Shown piece after piece: positions 17,006 through 25,533 of a DNA stretch of 44,645 bases. Each line of letters opens with the position of its first letter. Within the stretch, counting starts at the first letter, position 1. The notes beneath the pieces were generated by a model. It saw nothing but the letters and a program-made list of their open reading frames with translations, was not told the origin of the DNA and did no database searches. This DNA is from Streptomyces purpureus (GTDB lineage: Bacteria > Actinomycetota > Actinomycetes > Streptomycetales > Streptomycetaceae), in contig NZ_BMQQ01000027.1 of NCBI RefSeq assembly GCF_014648195.1, positions 34,084 through 78,728 on the forward strand, in the 5' to 3' direction. The position numbers and the translations under genes are program-made.

Positions 17006-17506
17006 ATGGAGCTTGAGGAACGCCTCGCGGAACTGGAGCGGCGCATCGCCGCGCTGGAGCAGGCCCGGAGCGCCGCGCCGGAGGTCGGCGAAGGCGACTT
17101 CTGGGCCCTCGAAGGGCTGAAGGCGCAGCTCGCCGAGGTCGGGGCGGCCGACGGCGGCGTCCTGTTCACCGGAGCCGTACGGCTGCCCACCGGCGAGCGG
17201 TACGACTGGCAGTACGGCGCCCTCACCGAGGGCCTGCTGGCGGGGGACTGGTCCGAGGTGACCGACTCCCTCGCCGCGCTCGGCCATCCCGTACGGCTGC
17301 GGCTGCTGCGGGAGATCCTCGGCGGGCTGCGGACGGCGGCCGAGCTGGCCGAGCTGGCGGAGATCGGCACGACCGGCCAGATCTACCACCACCTGCGCCA
17401 GCTCACCGCCGCCGGCTGGCTGCACACGACCGGTCGGGGCCGCTACGAGGTGCCGGGGACCCGGGTCGTGCCGCTGCTCGTGGTGCTGACCGCCGCCCAG
17501 CCATAG
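17006..17506 (+). CDS. ArsR-like winged-helix regulator with N-terminal extension
   Basis: 166 aa. Residues 1-22 are a strongly predicted coiled coil (ELEERLAELERRIAALEQAR). Residues 30-85 form a segment I do not recognise (FWALEGLKAQL, GVLFTGAVRLPTGERYDWQYG). Residues 88-150 are an ArsR-type winged helix: LAALGHPVRLRLLREIL, then LAELAEIGTTGQIYHHLRQLTAAGWL. No metal-binding cysteines are seen. ATG 17006 sits about 20 nt after the -10 box; an out-of-frame ATG at 16993 is ignored. The operator in its promoter suggests autorepression. It is followed after 52 nt by a membrane M23 peptidase gene, probably co-transcribed. Confidence 0.85.
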   Translation: MELEERLAELERRIAALEQARSAAPEVGEGDFWALEGLKAQLAEVGAADGGVLFTGAVRLPTGERYDWQYGALTEGLLAGDWSEVTDSLAALGHPVRLRLLREILGGLRTAAELAELAEIGTTGQIYHHLRQLTAAGWLHTTGRGRYEVPGTRVVPLLVVLTAAQP

Positions 17507-17558
17507 CCCACACGCTCATCCACATTCGTCACTCAGGATTGTTCAGGGGGAAAGAGAC

Positions 17559-18383
17559 ATGACCGTACGGATATGCGCCTTCGTGCTCGTCCGGCTGCTG
17601 CTGGCGGCCTTCGTGGGCCAGTTCGTCCTGTCGTTCTTCGTGGAGCTGCCCTACCGGCACTGGCTCGCGCTCGGGGCCCTGGTGGGCGCCGTCGGCATCC
17701 AGGTCGCCCTGGCCCGCACCGCGCCGCGCCACGCGGCGGGGGACACGCCGGAGCCGGTCGAGGTCGACCCGCCGATGGCGGGCCGCTGGCTGGCGCTGAA
17801 CAGCCCGGCCGACAAGGTGCCCAGCCACGGCACCCATCAGCTCGGGCAGACGTACGCGATCGACGCCGTGGCCGAGCCGGAAGGCACCGAACGCCCGGGC
17901 TTCCGCTGGCTCTGGCCCATCGCCCGGCGCAACAGCGCCTTCCCCGCCTTCGACGCCCCGCTCTACGCGGTCGCCGACGCCACCGTCGTCCATGCCGAGG
18001 ACCGGCAGCGCGACCATCTCAGCCGTAACTCCCTGCTCGGGCTCCTCTATCTGATGCTGATCGAGAGTGATGTACGCGGCCTCACCGCGGCCCGCCGGAT
18101 CACCGGCAACCACCTCGTCCTGGACCTCGGCGGCGGTACGTACGCCATGTACGCGCATCTTCGGCGCGGCTCGCTCACCGTCCGCGCCGGCGACCGGGTC
18201 ACGGCCGGGCAGGTGCTGGCCCGCTGCGGCAATTCCGGCAACTCGACCGAGCCGCATCTGCACTTCCAGCTGATGGACGGGCCCGACCTGAACACGGCAC
18301 GCGGCGTCCCCTTCCGCTGGCGCGGCGTCGGCGTGCCGGCGGGTGGGGAGCCGTTCACGGTGCCGGAGCCCGTGCGGGTCTGA
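17559..18383 (+). CDS. Membrane-anchored M23-family (LytM-like) peptidase
   Basis: 274 aa. Two hydrophobic N-terminal segments (residues about 5-29 and 34-52) anchor it, with the rest predicted to be the enzyme domain. LytM-type zinc ligands are recognisable: THQLGQTYAIDA (first His and Asp), and HLHFQLMDGP near the C-terminus, with GNHLVLDLGGGTYAMYAHLRRGSLTVRAGDRVTAGQ between, the usual M23 core. Such enzymes cut peptidoglycan cross-bridges. An insertion of about 45 residues separates the first ligands from the core. ATG 17559 has GGGGGAAAGAG upstream. Co-transcription with the winged-helix gene would put it under that regulator. Confidence 0.85.
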   Translation: MTVRICAFVLVRLLLAAFVGQFVLSFFVELPYRHWLALGALVGAVGIQVALARTAPRHAAGDTPEPVEVDPPMAGRWLALNSPADKVPSHGTHQLGQTYAIDAVAEPEGTERPGFRWLWPIARRNSAFPAFDAPLYAVADATVVHAEDRQRDHLSRNSLLGLLYLMLIESDVRGLTAARRITGNHLVLDLGGGTYAMYAHLRRGSLTVRAGDRVTAGQVLARCGNSGNSTEPHLHFQLMDGPDLNTARGVPFRWRGVGVPAGGEPFTVPEPVRV

Positions 18384-18389
18384 GGGCTC

Positions 18390-18791
18390 CTAGCCCTGGC
18401 CCCAGAAGGCGTCGGACTCGTCGATGTCCTCGACGCATTCGTCGATGTCGGAGATCTTCCCGCCCACGAGGGTGAAGAAGAGGCCGCCGCGCATCTCGAT
18501 GCCCCGGTCCCCGCGGTCGCCGTGCCACTTGTGCACCGCCATGACGTGGCCGCGGCCGTCCGGGTACGCGCCTTCCAGCTCGACCCGGAAGGTGCCGCCG
18601 GTGAGCTCCATGAGCTGCCCGTAGTGGGCGAGGACGTTGTCGGCGCCTTTGAAGTGCCCGGACATCTGGCTGGACCCGGGTGAGTGGTGGGTGCAGTCCG
18701 AGGTCATCAGCGACCGTATGGTCTCCATGTCCCCTTGCGAGAACGCTTCGTAGCCCTTGCGGACCAGGGCGGCGTCAGGGTGGTGGGTCAT
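18390..18791 (-). CDS. SnoaL-like (NTF2-fold) protein
   Basis: 133 aa. A single NTF2-like cone: N-terminal VRKGYEAFSQGDMETIRSLMTSDCTHHSPG, central GHFKGADNVLAHYGQLMELTGGTFRVELE, and the C-terminal strand pair KWHGDRGDRGIEMRGGLFFTLVGGKISDIDE. The family includes polyketide cyclases and many proteins of unknown role; no specific substrate can be claimed. It converges with the M23 gene (7-nt gap) and diverges from the next gene, with 71 nt between their starts. Confidence 0.85.
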   Translation of the reverse strand: MTHHPDAALVRKGYEAFSQGDMETIRSLMTSDCTHHSPGSSQMSGHFKGADNVLAHYGQLMELTGGTFRVELEGAYPDGRGHVMAVHKWHGDRGDRGIEMRGGLFFTLVGGKISDIDECVEDIDESDAFWGQG

Positions 18792-18849
18792 GACCGCTCG
18801 ACCCCTCTCGTGCGTGTGGAAATGCTGACCCCTCCCTCCAGTCTCCGAC

Positions 18850-18855
18850 TACCCT
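18850..18855 (+). promoter_or_regulatory. -10 box for a leaderless start at 18863
   Basis: TACCCT lies 7 nt before ATG 18863. No Shine-Dalgarno is present. Confidence 0.5.
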
Positions 18856-18862
18856 CGCCCCT

Positions 18863-19654
18863 ATGCCACCGGCCAAGAAGCGCACCCGCAGCTACGACTC
18901 CGCGAAGATCCGGGACGCCGTTCTCGCCCAGTTCGGGCACGTACGGGACGCAGTGCTCACGCTCACGCCCGAGCAGCTCGCCGGGCCGACGCGGCTCGGC
19001 GACTGGACCGTACGGGAGCTCGCCGCGCACATCGCGATGGTGACCGGTCTGGTCGGCCGCTACCTCGGTGAGCCGGAGGCGGCGAAGCAGGAAGTGGCCC
19101 TGCTGGACTGGCCATTCGCCACGGTCACCGCGGCGGACACGGTTGACGACCAGACCAAGTCCTTCGCCCAGAGCGCCGAGTTGGCGGAGCTGTACGCACG
19201 CGCCGAGGCGCTCTACACCGCACGGGTCCCCCAGGCGTCCGACGACCGGCTCGTCACCATGCGTTTCGGCGGGATGAGGTTCGCCGACTTCCTGGTCACG
19301 CGGACCGTCGAACTCACCGTCCACACGGACGACTTGAACGATGCGACCGGGATCGGCGTCCCGTACGACAAGCAGGCGCTCGCGGCATGTGCGCGGCTGC
19401 TCGCGGACGCGCTCGCGGTGAAGGCGCCGGGCGGCGCGGTCGAGGTGCGGATCCCGCCGTACGCGGTCGTGCAGTGCGTCGAGGGTCCGCGGCACACCCG
19501 GGGCACCCCGCCGAACGTCGTCGAGACCGACCCGCTGACCTGGATCCGACTGGCGACCGGCCGTACGACCTGGGCGGAGGCGCTCGACGCGGCGCAGGTC
19601 TCGGCGAGCGGTGAACGGGCGGACCTGGCGGGCCTGCTGCCGATCCTGGGCTGA
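18863..19654 (+). CDS. Maleylpyruvate isomerase/DinB-like family protein
   Basis: 263 aa, TIGR03083-type. The N-terminal DinB-like four-helix bundle shows the metal triad pattern: H56 in GDWTVRELAAHIAMV, and a later E/H pair in RTVELTVHTDDL. A C-terminal sterol-carrier-like domain follows from about residue 175 (VEVRIPPYAVVQCVEGPRHTRGTPPNVVETDPLTWIRLATGR). Family members can be mycothiol-dependent enzymes, which suits an actinomycete; the substrate here is unknown. ATG 18863 is likely leaderless. Confidence 0.85.
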   Translation: MPPAKKRTRSYDSAKIRDAVLAQFGHVRDAVLTLTPEQLAGPTRLGDWTVRELAAHIAMVTGLVGRYLGEPEAAKQEVALLDWPFATVTAADTVDDQTKSFAQSAELAELYARAEALYTARVPQASDDRLVTMRFGGMRFADFLVTRTVELTVHTDDLNDATGIGVPYDKQALAACARLLADALAVKAPGGAVEVRIPPYAVVQCVEGPRHTRGTPPNVVETDPLTWIRLATGRTTWAEALDAAQVSASGERADLAGLLPILG

Positions 19655-19735
19655 GCCCAAGGACGGGCCGGTCCGGAAGGTCGGGACCGGGGGCCTGCAT
19701 GACGGCACCGGAAGAGAGCGGAACCGTCCTCCGCG

Positions 19736-20587
19736 ATGCCCCGTCCCACCGGTATGCAGAAGCCGCACAGCACCGCCCTCGCCGCCGTGGCCCTCCTCGG
19801 GCTCCTCACCGCCTGTGGCACGCAGACCGGTTCCGGGAGCGGAACGGTCACCACCCCGCTGCCCGTCACCGGTACCGACTGGACCGTCGACAGCGTCACC
19901 GTCGACGGCCGGAAGACCGCCGCGCCGAGCGGCGCCCATGTCGAGATCGCGGCCAAGGGGGCCAAGGACGGGACGAAGGGCGAGGCCAAGGGCTCCAGCG
20001 GCTGCAACCAGTTCCGGGCCGACGTCGCCATCGGTGGCGACAGCCTCACCGTCACACCCGGCGAGACCACCGAGATCGGCTGTCCGGAGGACCTCCAGGC
20101 CTTCGAAGCGGCCCTCGGCAAGGCCTTCACCGGCACGCTCAAGGCCAAGCTCACCGACGGGAAGCTCACTCTCACCGGCAAGGAGGGCACCACCATCGCT
20201 CTGTCCGCCCGCCCGCCCCAGCCGCCGGCCCCGCTGGAGGGCACGAGCTGGAAGGTGGACTCCCTCACCTCCGGCGACACCGTCTCCTCCGTCCCCGCCG
20301 GCACGGAGGGCAAGGCCCACTTCACCCTCGGTACGGACGGCTCGATCCGCGGCAACCTCGGCTGCAACAGCTTCACCGCCACCACCAAGAAAGACGCCAC
20401 GACCCTGACCGTCGGAAGGCTCGCCACCACCCGGATGCTGTGCCAGGGCCCCCGGGGTGAGCTGGAGAGCGCGGTGGGGCAGGTGCTCCAGGGCAAGATC
20501 ACGTACAAGGTGGAGGGCAGGACGCTCACCCTCACCGCCGCGAACGGCAAGGGCCTGACGGCGACGGCGGCCCCCGCCGCCAAGTGA
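19736..20587 (+). CDS. META domain lipoprotein
   Basis: 283 aa. N-terminal lipoprotein signal with lipobox LLTAC (cysteine at residue 27 from this start). Two tandem META (HslJ-like) domains: TDWTVDSVTVDG ... SGCNQFRADV ... IGCPEDLQAFEAALGKAF, and TSWKVDSLTSGD ... LGCNSFTATT ... RMLCQGPRGELESAVGQVL. Each has the paired cysteines of the family. It would be exported and attached to the outer face of the membrane. The start is uncertain between ATG 19736 and ATG 19754; neither has a strong Shine-Dalgarno. The role of META proteins in Streptomyces is unknown. Confidence 0.9.
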   Translation: MPRPTGMQKPHSTALAAVALLGLLTACGTQTGSGSGTVTTPLPVTGTDWTVDSVTVDGRKTAAPSGAHVEIAAKGAKDGTKGEAKGSSGCNQFRADVAIGGDSLTVTPGETTEIGCPEDLQAFEAALGKAFTGTLKAKLTDGKLTLTGKEGTTIALSARPPQPPAPLEGTSWKVDSLTSGDTVSSVPAGTEGKAHFTLGTDGSIRGNLGCNSFTATTKKDATTLTVGRLATTRMLCQGPRGELESAVGQVLQGKITYKVEGRTLTLTAANGKGLTATAAPAAK

Positions 20588-20921
20588 CCTTCAACCCCGA
20601 TAAGTGACTGAAGCGGGGGACCGGCAGGCGGTGAACGGGGGGCGTACGGGAGCGATCGGGCGGGGGCACGGAAGCAGCGCCGCGTCAGCCTCTTTCCCGG
20701 GCGCCCGCCGGTCCTTCAGTGTGACCGCCAGATCACCGAGAGCTGCGTGAGCCGACCGGCCCGGCCGCTGTCAAAGGAGTTTCGCCCACCGGACACCGTC
20801 CGCCCCGAAGTAGGTGCTGCGAACTGCGTCACACCCGCCGGACCGGCTCCCAGAACCCCCACCACCAGCCCTGTGCACCGTACTGACCTGGGCATACGCT
20901 TCCCGGGCGGGCCGGGTCACC

Positions 20922-20972
20922 CGTGAGCGCGCCGCGCGCCCGGCGGATCGCTCCACGCGCTCCCCGCGCGCC
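20922..20972 (-). repeat. 51-bp repeat, copy 2 (inverted relative to 3760-3810)
   Basis: Perfect reverse complement of 3760-3810. It ends 40 nt before the purF -10 box. The two copies bound a 17.1-kb segment from the M48-like gene to the META lipoprotein gene. Confidence 0.9.
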
Positions 20973-21012
20973 CCGGCCCCATCCCCAATTCGGACCAGTG
21001 GTCGATCTCGCC

Positions 21013-21018
21013 TACACT
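21013..21018 (+). promoter_or_regulatory. -10 box of purF, consistent with a leaderless start
   Basis: TACACT lies 7 nt before GTG 21026, and no ribosome binding site is present. Confidence 0.5.
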
Positions 21019-21025
21019 CGGTTGC

Positions 21026-22552
21026 GTGCCACGTGGTGACGGTCGACTCAATCACGATCTGCTTCCCGGCGAGAAGGGCCCCCAGGACGCTTGCGGCGTC
21101 TTCGGTGTCTGGGCTCCGGGTGAAGAGGTCGCAAAGCTCACGTACTTCGGGCTCTACGCCCTCCAGCATCGGGGCCAGGAATCCGCGGGAATCGCGGTCA
21201 GCAACGGCTCCCAGATCCTCGTCTTCAAGGACATGGGCCTCGTGTCCCAGGTCTTCGACGAGACCTCTCTCGGTTCCCTCCAGGGTCACATCGCGGTCGG
21301 TCACGCCCGCTACTCGACCACGGGCGCATCCGTGTGGGAGAACGCGCAGCCGACGTTCCGGGCCACGGCCCACGGCTCGATCGCGCTCGGCCACAACGGC
21401 AACCTCGTGAACACGGCGCAGCTCGCCGAGATGGTCGCCGACCTCCCCAAGGAGAACGGCCGCGCCACCCAGGTCGCCGCCACCAACGACACCGACCTCG
21501 TCACCGCGCTCCTCGCGGGCCAGCACGACGAGGACGGCAAGCCGCTGACCATCGAGGAGTCGGCCGCCAAGGTCCTCCCCGAGGTCCGGGGCGCCTTCTC
21601 GCTCGTCTTCATGGACGAGCACACCCTCTACGCCGCCCGTGACCCGCAGGGCATCCGCCCGCTGGTCCTCGGCCGTCTCGAGCGCGGCTGGGTTGTCGCC
21701 TCCGAGTCCGCCGCACTGGACATCTGCGGCGCCAGCTTCGTCCGTGAGGTGGAGCCGGGCGAGCTGATCGCGATCGACGAGAACGGCATCCGTACGTCTC
21801 GATTCGCGGAAGCGAAGCCCAAGGGCTGTGTCTTCGAGTACGTCTACCTGGCGCGTCCCGACACGGACATCGCCGGCCGGAACGTCTACCTCTCCCGCGT
21901 GGAAATGGGCCGCCGCCTCGCCAAGGAGGCGCCGGTCGAGGCCGACCTCGTCATAGCGACGCCGGAGTCCGGCACCCCGGCCGCCATCGGCTACGCGGAG
22001 GCCTCCGGCATCCCCTTCGGCGCCGGTCTGGTGAAGAACGCCTACGTCGGCCGGACCTTCATCCAGCCGTCCCAGACCATCCGCCAGCTGGGCATCCGGC
22101 TGAAGCTGAACCCGCTCAAGGAAGTCATCAAGGGCAAGCGCCTGGTCGTGGTGGACGACTCGATCGTCCGCGGCAACACCCAGCGCGCCCTGGTCCGGAT
22201 GCTCCGTGAGGCGGGCGCGGCGGAGGTCCACATCCGGATCTCCTCCCCGCCGGTGAAGTGGCCCTGCTTCTTCGGCATCGACTTCGCCACCCGCGCGGAG
22301 CTCATCGCCAACGGCATGACCGTCGACGAGATCGGCAAGTCCCTCGGCGCCGACTCGCTCTCGTACATCTCGCTCGACGGGATGATCGAGGCGACCACGA
22401 TCGACAAGCCGAACCTCTGCCGCGCCTGCTTCGACGGCGAGTACCCGATGGAGCTTCCCGACCCCGAGCTGCTGGGCAAGCAGCTTCTGGAGTCCGAGCT
22501 GGCCGCGGGCCCGGCCGCGACGGCCGCCGCCGACGCGCTGCGCCGCCCGTAA
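21026..22552 (+). CDS. purF: Amidophosphoribosyltransferase
   Basis: 508 aa. Catalyses the first committed step of purine synthesis, PRPP plus glutamine to phosphoribosylamine. A 22-residue propeptide precedes the nucleophile C23 (DACGVFGVW), which becomes the N-terminus. The PRPP loop is VVVDDSIVRGNT. The four cysteines that hold a [4Fe-4S] cluster in the Bacillus-type enzyme are all present: GCVFEYVYLARPD, PCFFGIDF, and both in LCRACFDGEYP, so this is the iron-sulfur, oxygen-sensitive class. GTG 21026 is probably leaderless. purM follows 34 nt later, presumably in the same transcript. Confidence 0.97.
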   Translation: MPRGDGRLNHDLLPGEKGPQDACGVFGVWAPGEEVAKLTYFGLYALQHRGQESAGIAVSNGSQILVFKDMGLVSQVFDETSLGSLQGHIAVGHARYSTTGASVWENAQPTFRATAHGSIALGHNGNLVNTAQLAEMVADLPKENGRATQVAATNDTDLVTALLAGQHDEDGKPLTIEESAAKVLPEVRGAFSLVFMDEHTLYAARDPQGIRPLVLGRLERGWVVASESAALDICGASFVREVEPGELIAIDENGIRTSRFAEAKPKGCVFEYVYLARPDTDIAGRNVYLSRVEMGRRLAKEAPVEADLVIATPESGTPAAIGYAEASGIPFGAGLVKNAYVGRTFIQPSQTIRQLGIRLKLNPLKEVIKGKRLVVVDDSIVRGNTQRALVRMLREAGAAEVHIRISSPPVKWPCFFGIDFATRAELIANGMTVDEIGKSLGADSLSYISLDGMIEATTIDKPNLCRACFDGEYPMELPDPELLGKQLLESELAAGPAATAAADALRRP

Positions 22553-22586
22553 GACCCCCGCAGTACGACACGAAAGCTCTGAACCC

Positions 22587-23654
22587 ATGTCTCAGACCAC
22601 TGGTGCCAGCTACGCAAGCGCGGGCGTCGACATCGAAGCGGGCGACCGCGCCGTCGAGCTGATGAAGGAGTGGGTGAAGAAGACGCAGCGCCCCGAGGTT
22701 CTCGGCGGCCTCGGCGGTTTCGCCGGCCTCTTCGACGCCTCCGCCCTCAAGCGCTACGAGCGTCCGCTGCTCGCCTCCGCCACCGACGGTGTCGGCACGA
22801 AGGTCGACATCGCCCGCCAGATGGGCGTGTACGACACCATCGGCCACGACCTGGTGGCGATGGTCATGGACGACATCGTCGTCTGTGGCGCCGAGCCGCT
22901 CTTCATGACCGACTACATCTGCGTCGGCAAGGTCCACCCCGAGCGGGTCGCGGCCATCGTCAAGGGCATCGCCGAGGGCTGTGTCCTCGCGGGCTGCGCC
23001 CTGGTCGGCGGCGAGACCGCCGAGCACCCCGGCCTGCTGGGTCCGGACGACTTCGACGTCGCCGGTGCCGGCACGGGCGTGGTGGAGTACGACCGGCTGC
23101 TCGGCGCGGATCGTATCCGTACGGGTGACGCGGTGATCGCGATGGCGTCGTCCGGCCTTCACTCCAACGGGTACTCCCTGGTCCGCCACGTGGTCTTCGA
23201 CCGTGCCGGCATGACGCTCGACCAGCAGGTGGACGAGCTCGGCCGGACCCTCGGCGAGGAGCTCCTGGAGCCCACCAAGATCTACTCGCTGGACTGCCTG
23301 GCGCTCACCCGTACGACCGACGTGCACGCGTTCAGCCACATCACCGGTGGCGGTCTGGCCGCGAACCTGGCCCGGGTCGTCCCGGACGAGCTGCACGCCA
23401 CGGTCGACCGCTCGACCTGGGCCCCCGGTGCGATCTTCGACCTGGTCGGCAAGGCCGGTCAGGTCGAGCGCCTGGAGCTGGAGAAGACGCTGAACATGGG
23501 CGTCGGCATGATGGCCGTCGTCCCGGCCGACTCGGTCGACGTGGCCCTGACCACCCTCGCGGACCGTGGCGTGGACGCCTGGGTCGCCGGCGAGATCACC
23601 GAGCGTGGCGTGCACTCGACGGGTGCGACCATGGTCGGCGACTACGCGAGCTGA
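22587..23654 (+). CDS. purM: Phosphoribosylformylglycinamidine cyclo-ligase (AIR synthetase)
   Basis: 355 aa. Closes the imidazole ring (FGAM to AIR). Motifs: LLASATDGVGTKVDIA, the HDLVAMVMDDIVVCGAEPLFMTDY region, LVGGETAEHPG, SSGLHSNGYSLVR and HITGGGLAANLARV. Start ATG 22587 begins the usual MSQTTGASYASAGVDIEAG; the Shine-Dalgarno is weak (GAAAG). It is closed by two tandem hairpins. Confidence 0.97.
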   Translation: MSQTTGASYASAGVDIEAGDRAVELMKEWVKKTQRPEVLGGLGGFAGLFDASALKRYERPLLASATDGVGTKVDIARQMGVYDTIGHDLVAMVMDDIVVCGAEPLFMTDYICVGKVHPERVAAIVKGIAEGCVLAGCALVGGETAEHPGLLGPDDFDVAGAGTGVVEYDRLLGADRIRTGDAVIAMASSGLHSNGYSLVRHVVFDRAGMTLDQQVDELGRTLGEELLEPTKIYSLDCLALTRTTDVHAFSHITGGGLAANLARVVPDELHATVDRSTWAPGAIFDLVGKAGQVERLELEKTLNMGVGMMAVVPADSVDVALTTLADRGVDAWVAGEITERGVHSTGATMVGDYAS

Positions 23655-23658
23655 CGCG

Positions 23659-23717
23659 GTCCGGCCCCTCGGGGCCGGACAGCACAGAAACCCGGTCCGG
23701 GTGGGCCCGGACCGGGT
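23659..23717. terminator. Tandem terminators after purM
   Basis: Hairpin 1: 9-10 bp arms at 23659-23668 and 23671-23680. Hairpin 2: perfect 12-bp arms at 23690-23701 and 23706-23717 with loop TGGG. They separate purM from the converging DUF3073 gene; neither has a T tract. Confidence 0.7.
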
Positions 23718-23737
23718 CAATGTGGATCAGCGCGAGG

Positions 23738-23992
23738 TCAAGCGCGACGCGGTGACGCCGCAGGACCGGACTCGTCGTCCTCGTCCTCGTCGTCGGTGTT
23801 GTACAGATCCGCGTACTGCGCGTACGGGTCGTCTTCCTCGTCGTCGTCCTCGAACGGCTCGCCATTCGGCGGCTGGCTCGAAGTCGAAGCGCCCAGCTCA
23901 TTGGCCAGACGCGTCAGGTCCGTCCCGCCGCTGCTGTACTTCAGCTGGCGGGCGACCTTCGTCTGCTTGGCCTTTGCCCGGCCGCGCCCCAT
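23738..23992 (-). CDS. DUF3073 family protein
   Basis: 84 aa. Basic N-terminus (MGRGRAKAKQTKVARQLKYSS), a conserved middle (GGTDLTRLANELG) and a very acidic, disordered C-terminus (FEDDDEEDDPYAQYADLYNTDDEDEDDE). This is the actinobacterial DUF3073 pattern; its role is not known. ATG 23992 has GAGGGGG 8 nt upstream. The upstream in-frame extension looks non-coding. Confidence 0.9.
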   Translation of the reverse strand: MGRGRAKAKQTKVARQLKYSSGGTDLTRLANELGASTSSQPPNGEPFEDDDEEDDPYAQYADLYNTDDEDEDDESGPAASPRRA

Positions 23993-24295
23993 GGCTCGAC
24001 CCCCTCGGTGACGGGGCTCGACGGCCCCAGAGTCTTGACACGCGTTCATGATTCGGAACGGGCTCTCCGCAGAGAGACCGGTCCGTAGGGCTTCAACGGT
24101 ACCTGCTTCCGCGGTCATACGGTACGCCGCCCGCATCACGTGCCCGGCTGCAGAACCCTCGAGGAGCCCCGTCCTCGCTGGTCAACCGCGATTTTAACTC
24201 CTTCTTGGGGGCCGACCCGCCGACTGGCGTGAGCCATGTCTCGCTTTCGGCGAACGTGCGGGGGGCCGGCCCTGTCAAGCGGGAGGCCTGCCAGA
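23993..24295. other. Intergenic region between DUF3073 gene and vdh
   Basis: 303 nt, with the promoter of the DUF3073 gene expected inside. A small AT-rich patch lies near 24190-24200 (minus-strand AAGGAGTTAAAATC). A TTG-started 30-codon frame follows it on the minus strand, but nothing supports it as a gene. Confidence 0.5.
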
Positions 24296-25378
24296 TCAGG
24301 CCCGGCGCGCCTCCGCCATCCGCTGCTCGGCGATCCGGTCGGCCGCGGCGGCCGGCGGAATCCCATCAGTCTTCGCACGTGCGAATATCGCCAGAGTGGT
24401 GTCGAAGATCTTCGAGGCCTTCGCCTTGCACCGCTCGAAGTCGAAGCCGTGCAGCTCGTCGGCGACCTGGATGACCCCGCCCGCGTTGACGACGTAGTCC
24501 GGGGCGTAGACGATCCCGCGGTCCGCGACATCCTTCTCGACACCGGGGTGCGCGAGCTGGTTGTTGGCCGCGCCGCAGACGATCTTCGCGGTGAGGACGG
24601 GGACGGTGTCGTCGTTGAGAGCGCCGCCGAGCGCACAGGGGGCGTAGACGTCCAGGCCCTCCGTGCGGATCAGCGTGTCGGTGTCCGCGACCACGGTGAC
24701 CTGCGGGAACTTCTCGGTGATCCGGCGTACCGACTCCTCGCGGACATCGGTGACCAGGACCTCGGCGCCGTCCTCGACGAGGTGCTCGACCAGGTAGTGA
24801 CCGACCTTGCCGACACCCGCGACACCGACCTTGCGGCCGCGCAGCGAGGGGTCGCCCCAGGCGAACTGGGCCGAGGCCCGCATGCCCTGGAAGACACCGA
24901 AGGCGGTGAGGACCGAGGAGTCGCCGGCGCCGCCGTTCTCGGGGGAGCGGCCGGTGGTCCAGCGGTTCTCCCGGGCGACGACGTCCATGTCGGCGACGTA
25001 CGTGCCGACGTCGCAGGCGGTGACGTACCGGCCGCCGAGCGAGGCCACGAACCGGCCGTAGGCCAGCAGCAGCTCCTCCGTCTTGATCTGCTCCGGGTCG
25101 CCGATGATCACGGCCTTGCCGCCACCGTGGTCGAGACCGGCCATGGCGTTCTTGTACGACATGCCGCGGGAGAGGTTGAGCGCGTCGGCGACGGCCTCTT
25201 CCTCGGTGGCGTACGGGTAGAAACGGGTACCGCCGAGGGCCGGGCCCAGGGCGGTGGAGTGGATGGCGATGACGGCCTTCAGGCCGGAGGCGCGGTCCTG
25301 GCAGAGCACGACTTGTTCGTGGCCCCCCTGCTCCGACTGGAACAGGGTGTGCAGGACGCCGTCGGTCACATCGGTCAC
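24296..25378 (-). CDS. vdh: Valine (branched-chain amino acid) dehydrogenase
   Basis: 360 aa NAD-dependent dehydrogenase of the Glu/Leu/Phe/Val family. It deaminates valine and related amino acids and supplies acyl-CoA starter units in Streptomyces. Visible: ALGPALGGTRFYPY, SRGMSYKNAMAGLDHGGGKAVI (catalytic lysine region), DVGTYVADMD, Rossmann VGVAGVGKVGHYLVEHL, and CGAANNQLAHPGVEK with YVVNAGGVIQVADELHG. GTG 25378 is chosen because GGGAG lies 9 nt upstream and it matches the TDVTDGVLHTLF start I recall; a TTG at 25393 would add five residues. A TACCCT -10 box lies some 70 nt upstream on the minus strand. Confidence 0.95.
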   Translation of the reverse strand: MTDVTDGVLHTLFQSEQGGHEQVVLCQDRASGLKAVIAIHSTALGPALGGTRFYPYATEEEAVADALNLSRGMSYKNAMAGLDHGGGKAVIIGDPEQIKTEELLLAYGRFVASLGGRYVTACDVGTYVADMDVVARENRWTTGRSPENGGAGDSSVLTAFGVFQGMRASAQFAWGDPSLRGRKVGVAGVGKVGHYLVEHLVEDGAEVLVTDVREESVRRITEKFPQVTVVADTDTLIRTEGLDVYAPCALGGALNDDTVPVLTAKIVCGAANNQLAHPGVEKDVADRGIVYAPDYVVNAGGVIQVADELHGFDFERCKAKASKIFDTTLAIFARAKTDGIPPAAAADRIAEQRMAEARRA

Positions 25379-25533
25379 TGTGGTGACTCCCAAGTACGAA
25401 GCGGCGATTGAAGTCCCCCCTGCGGGTGGGGAGGGACCGGTTTGGCAAGAGGGTAAGTCCTACGGGTGCGTAGATCCGACCCAGTGCCGAGGATCACCCC
25501 CTGCCGGAGTACCCGCGTGGAAGGATTTGCGAC

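Larger units (their letters stand above)
20588..21025 (+). other. Intergenic region before purF
   Basis: 438 nt without a credible gene. It contains copy 2 of the 51-bp repeat (20922-20972) and the purF -10 box (21013-21018). The reading frames here only share a translated stretch with the region after purD because of that repeat. Confidence 0.6.

Noticed and set aside
16993..17012. Earlier ATG at 16993 as start of the winged-helix gene
   Set aside because: It is out of frame with the coding sequence by 13 nt.
20814..21410. 198-codon plus-strand frame before and into purF
   Set aside because: It owes its length to GC bias and the 51-bp repeat, and overlaps the well-supported purF start.
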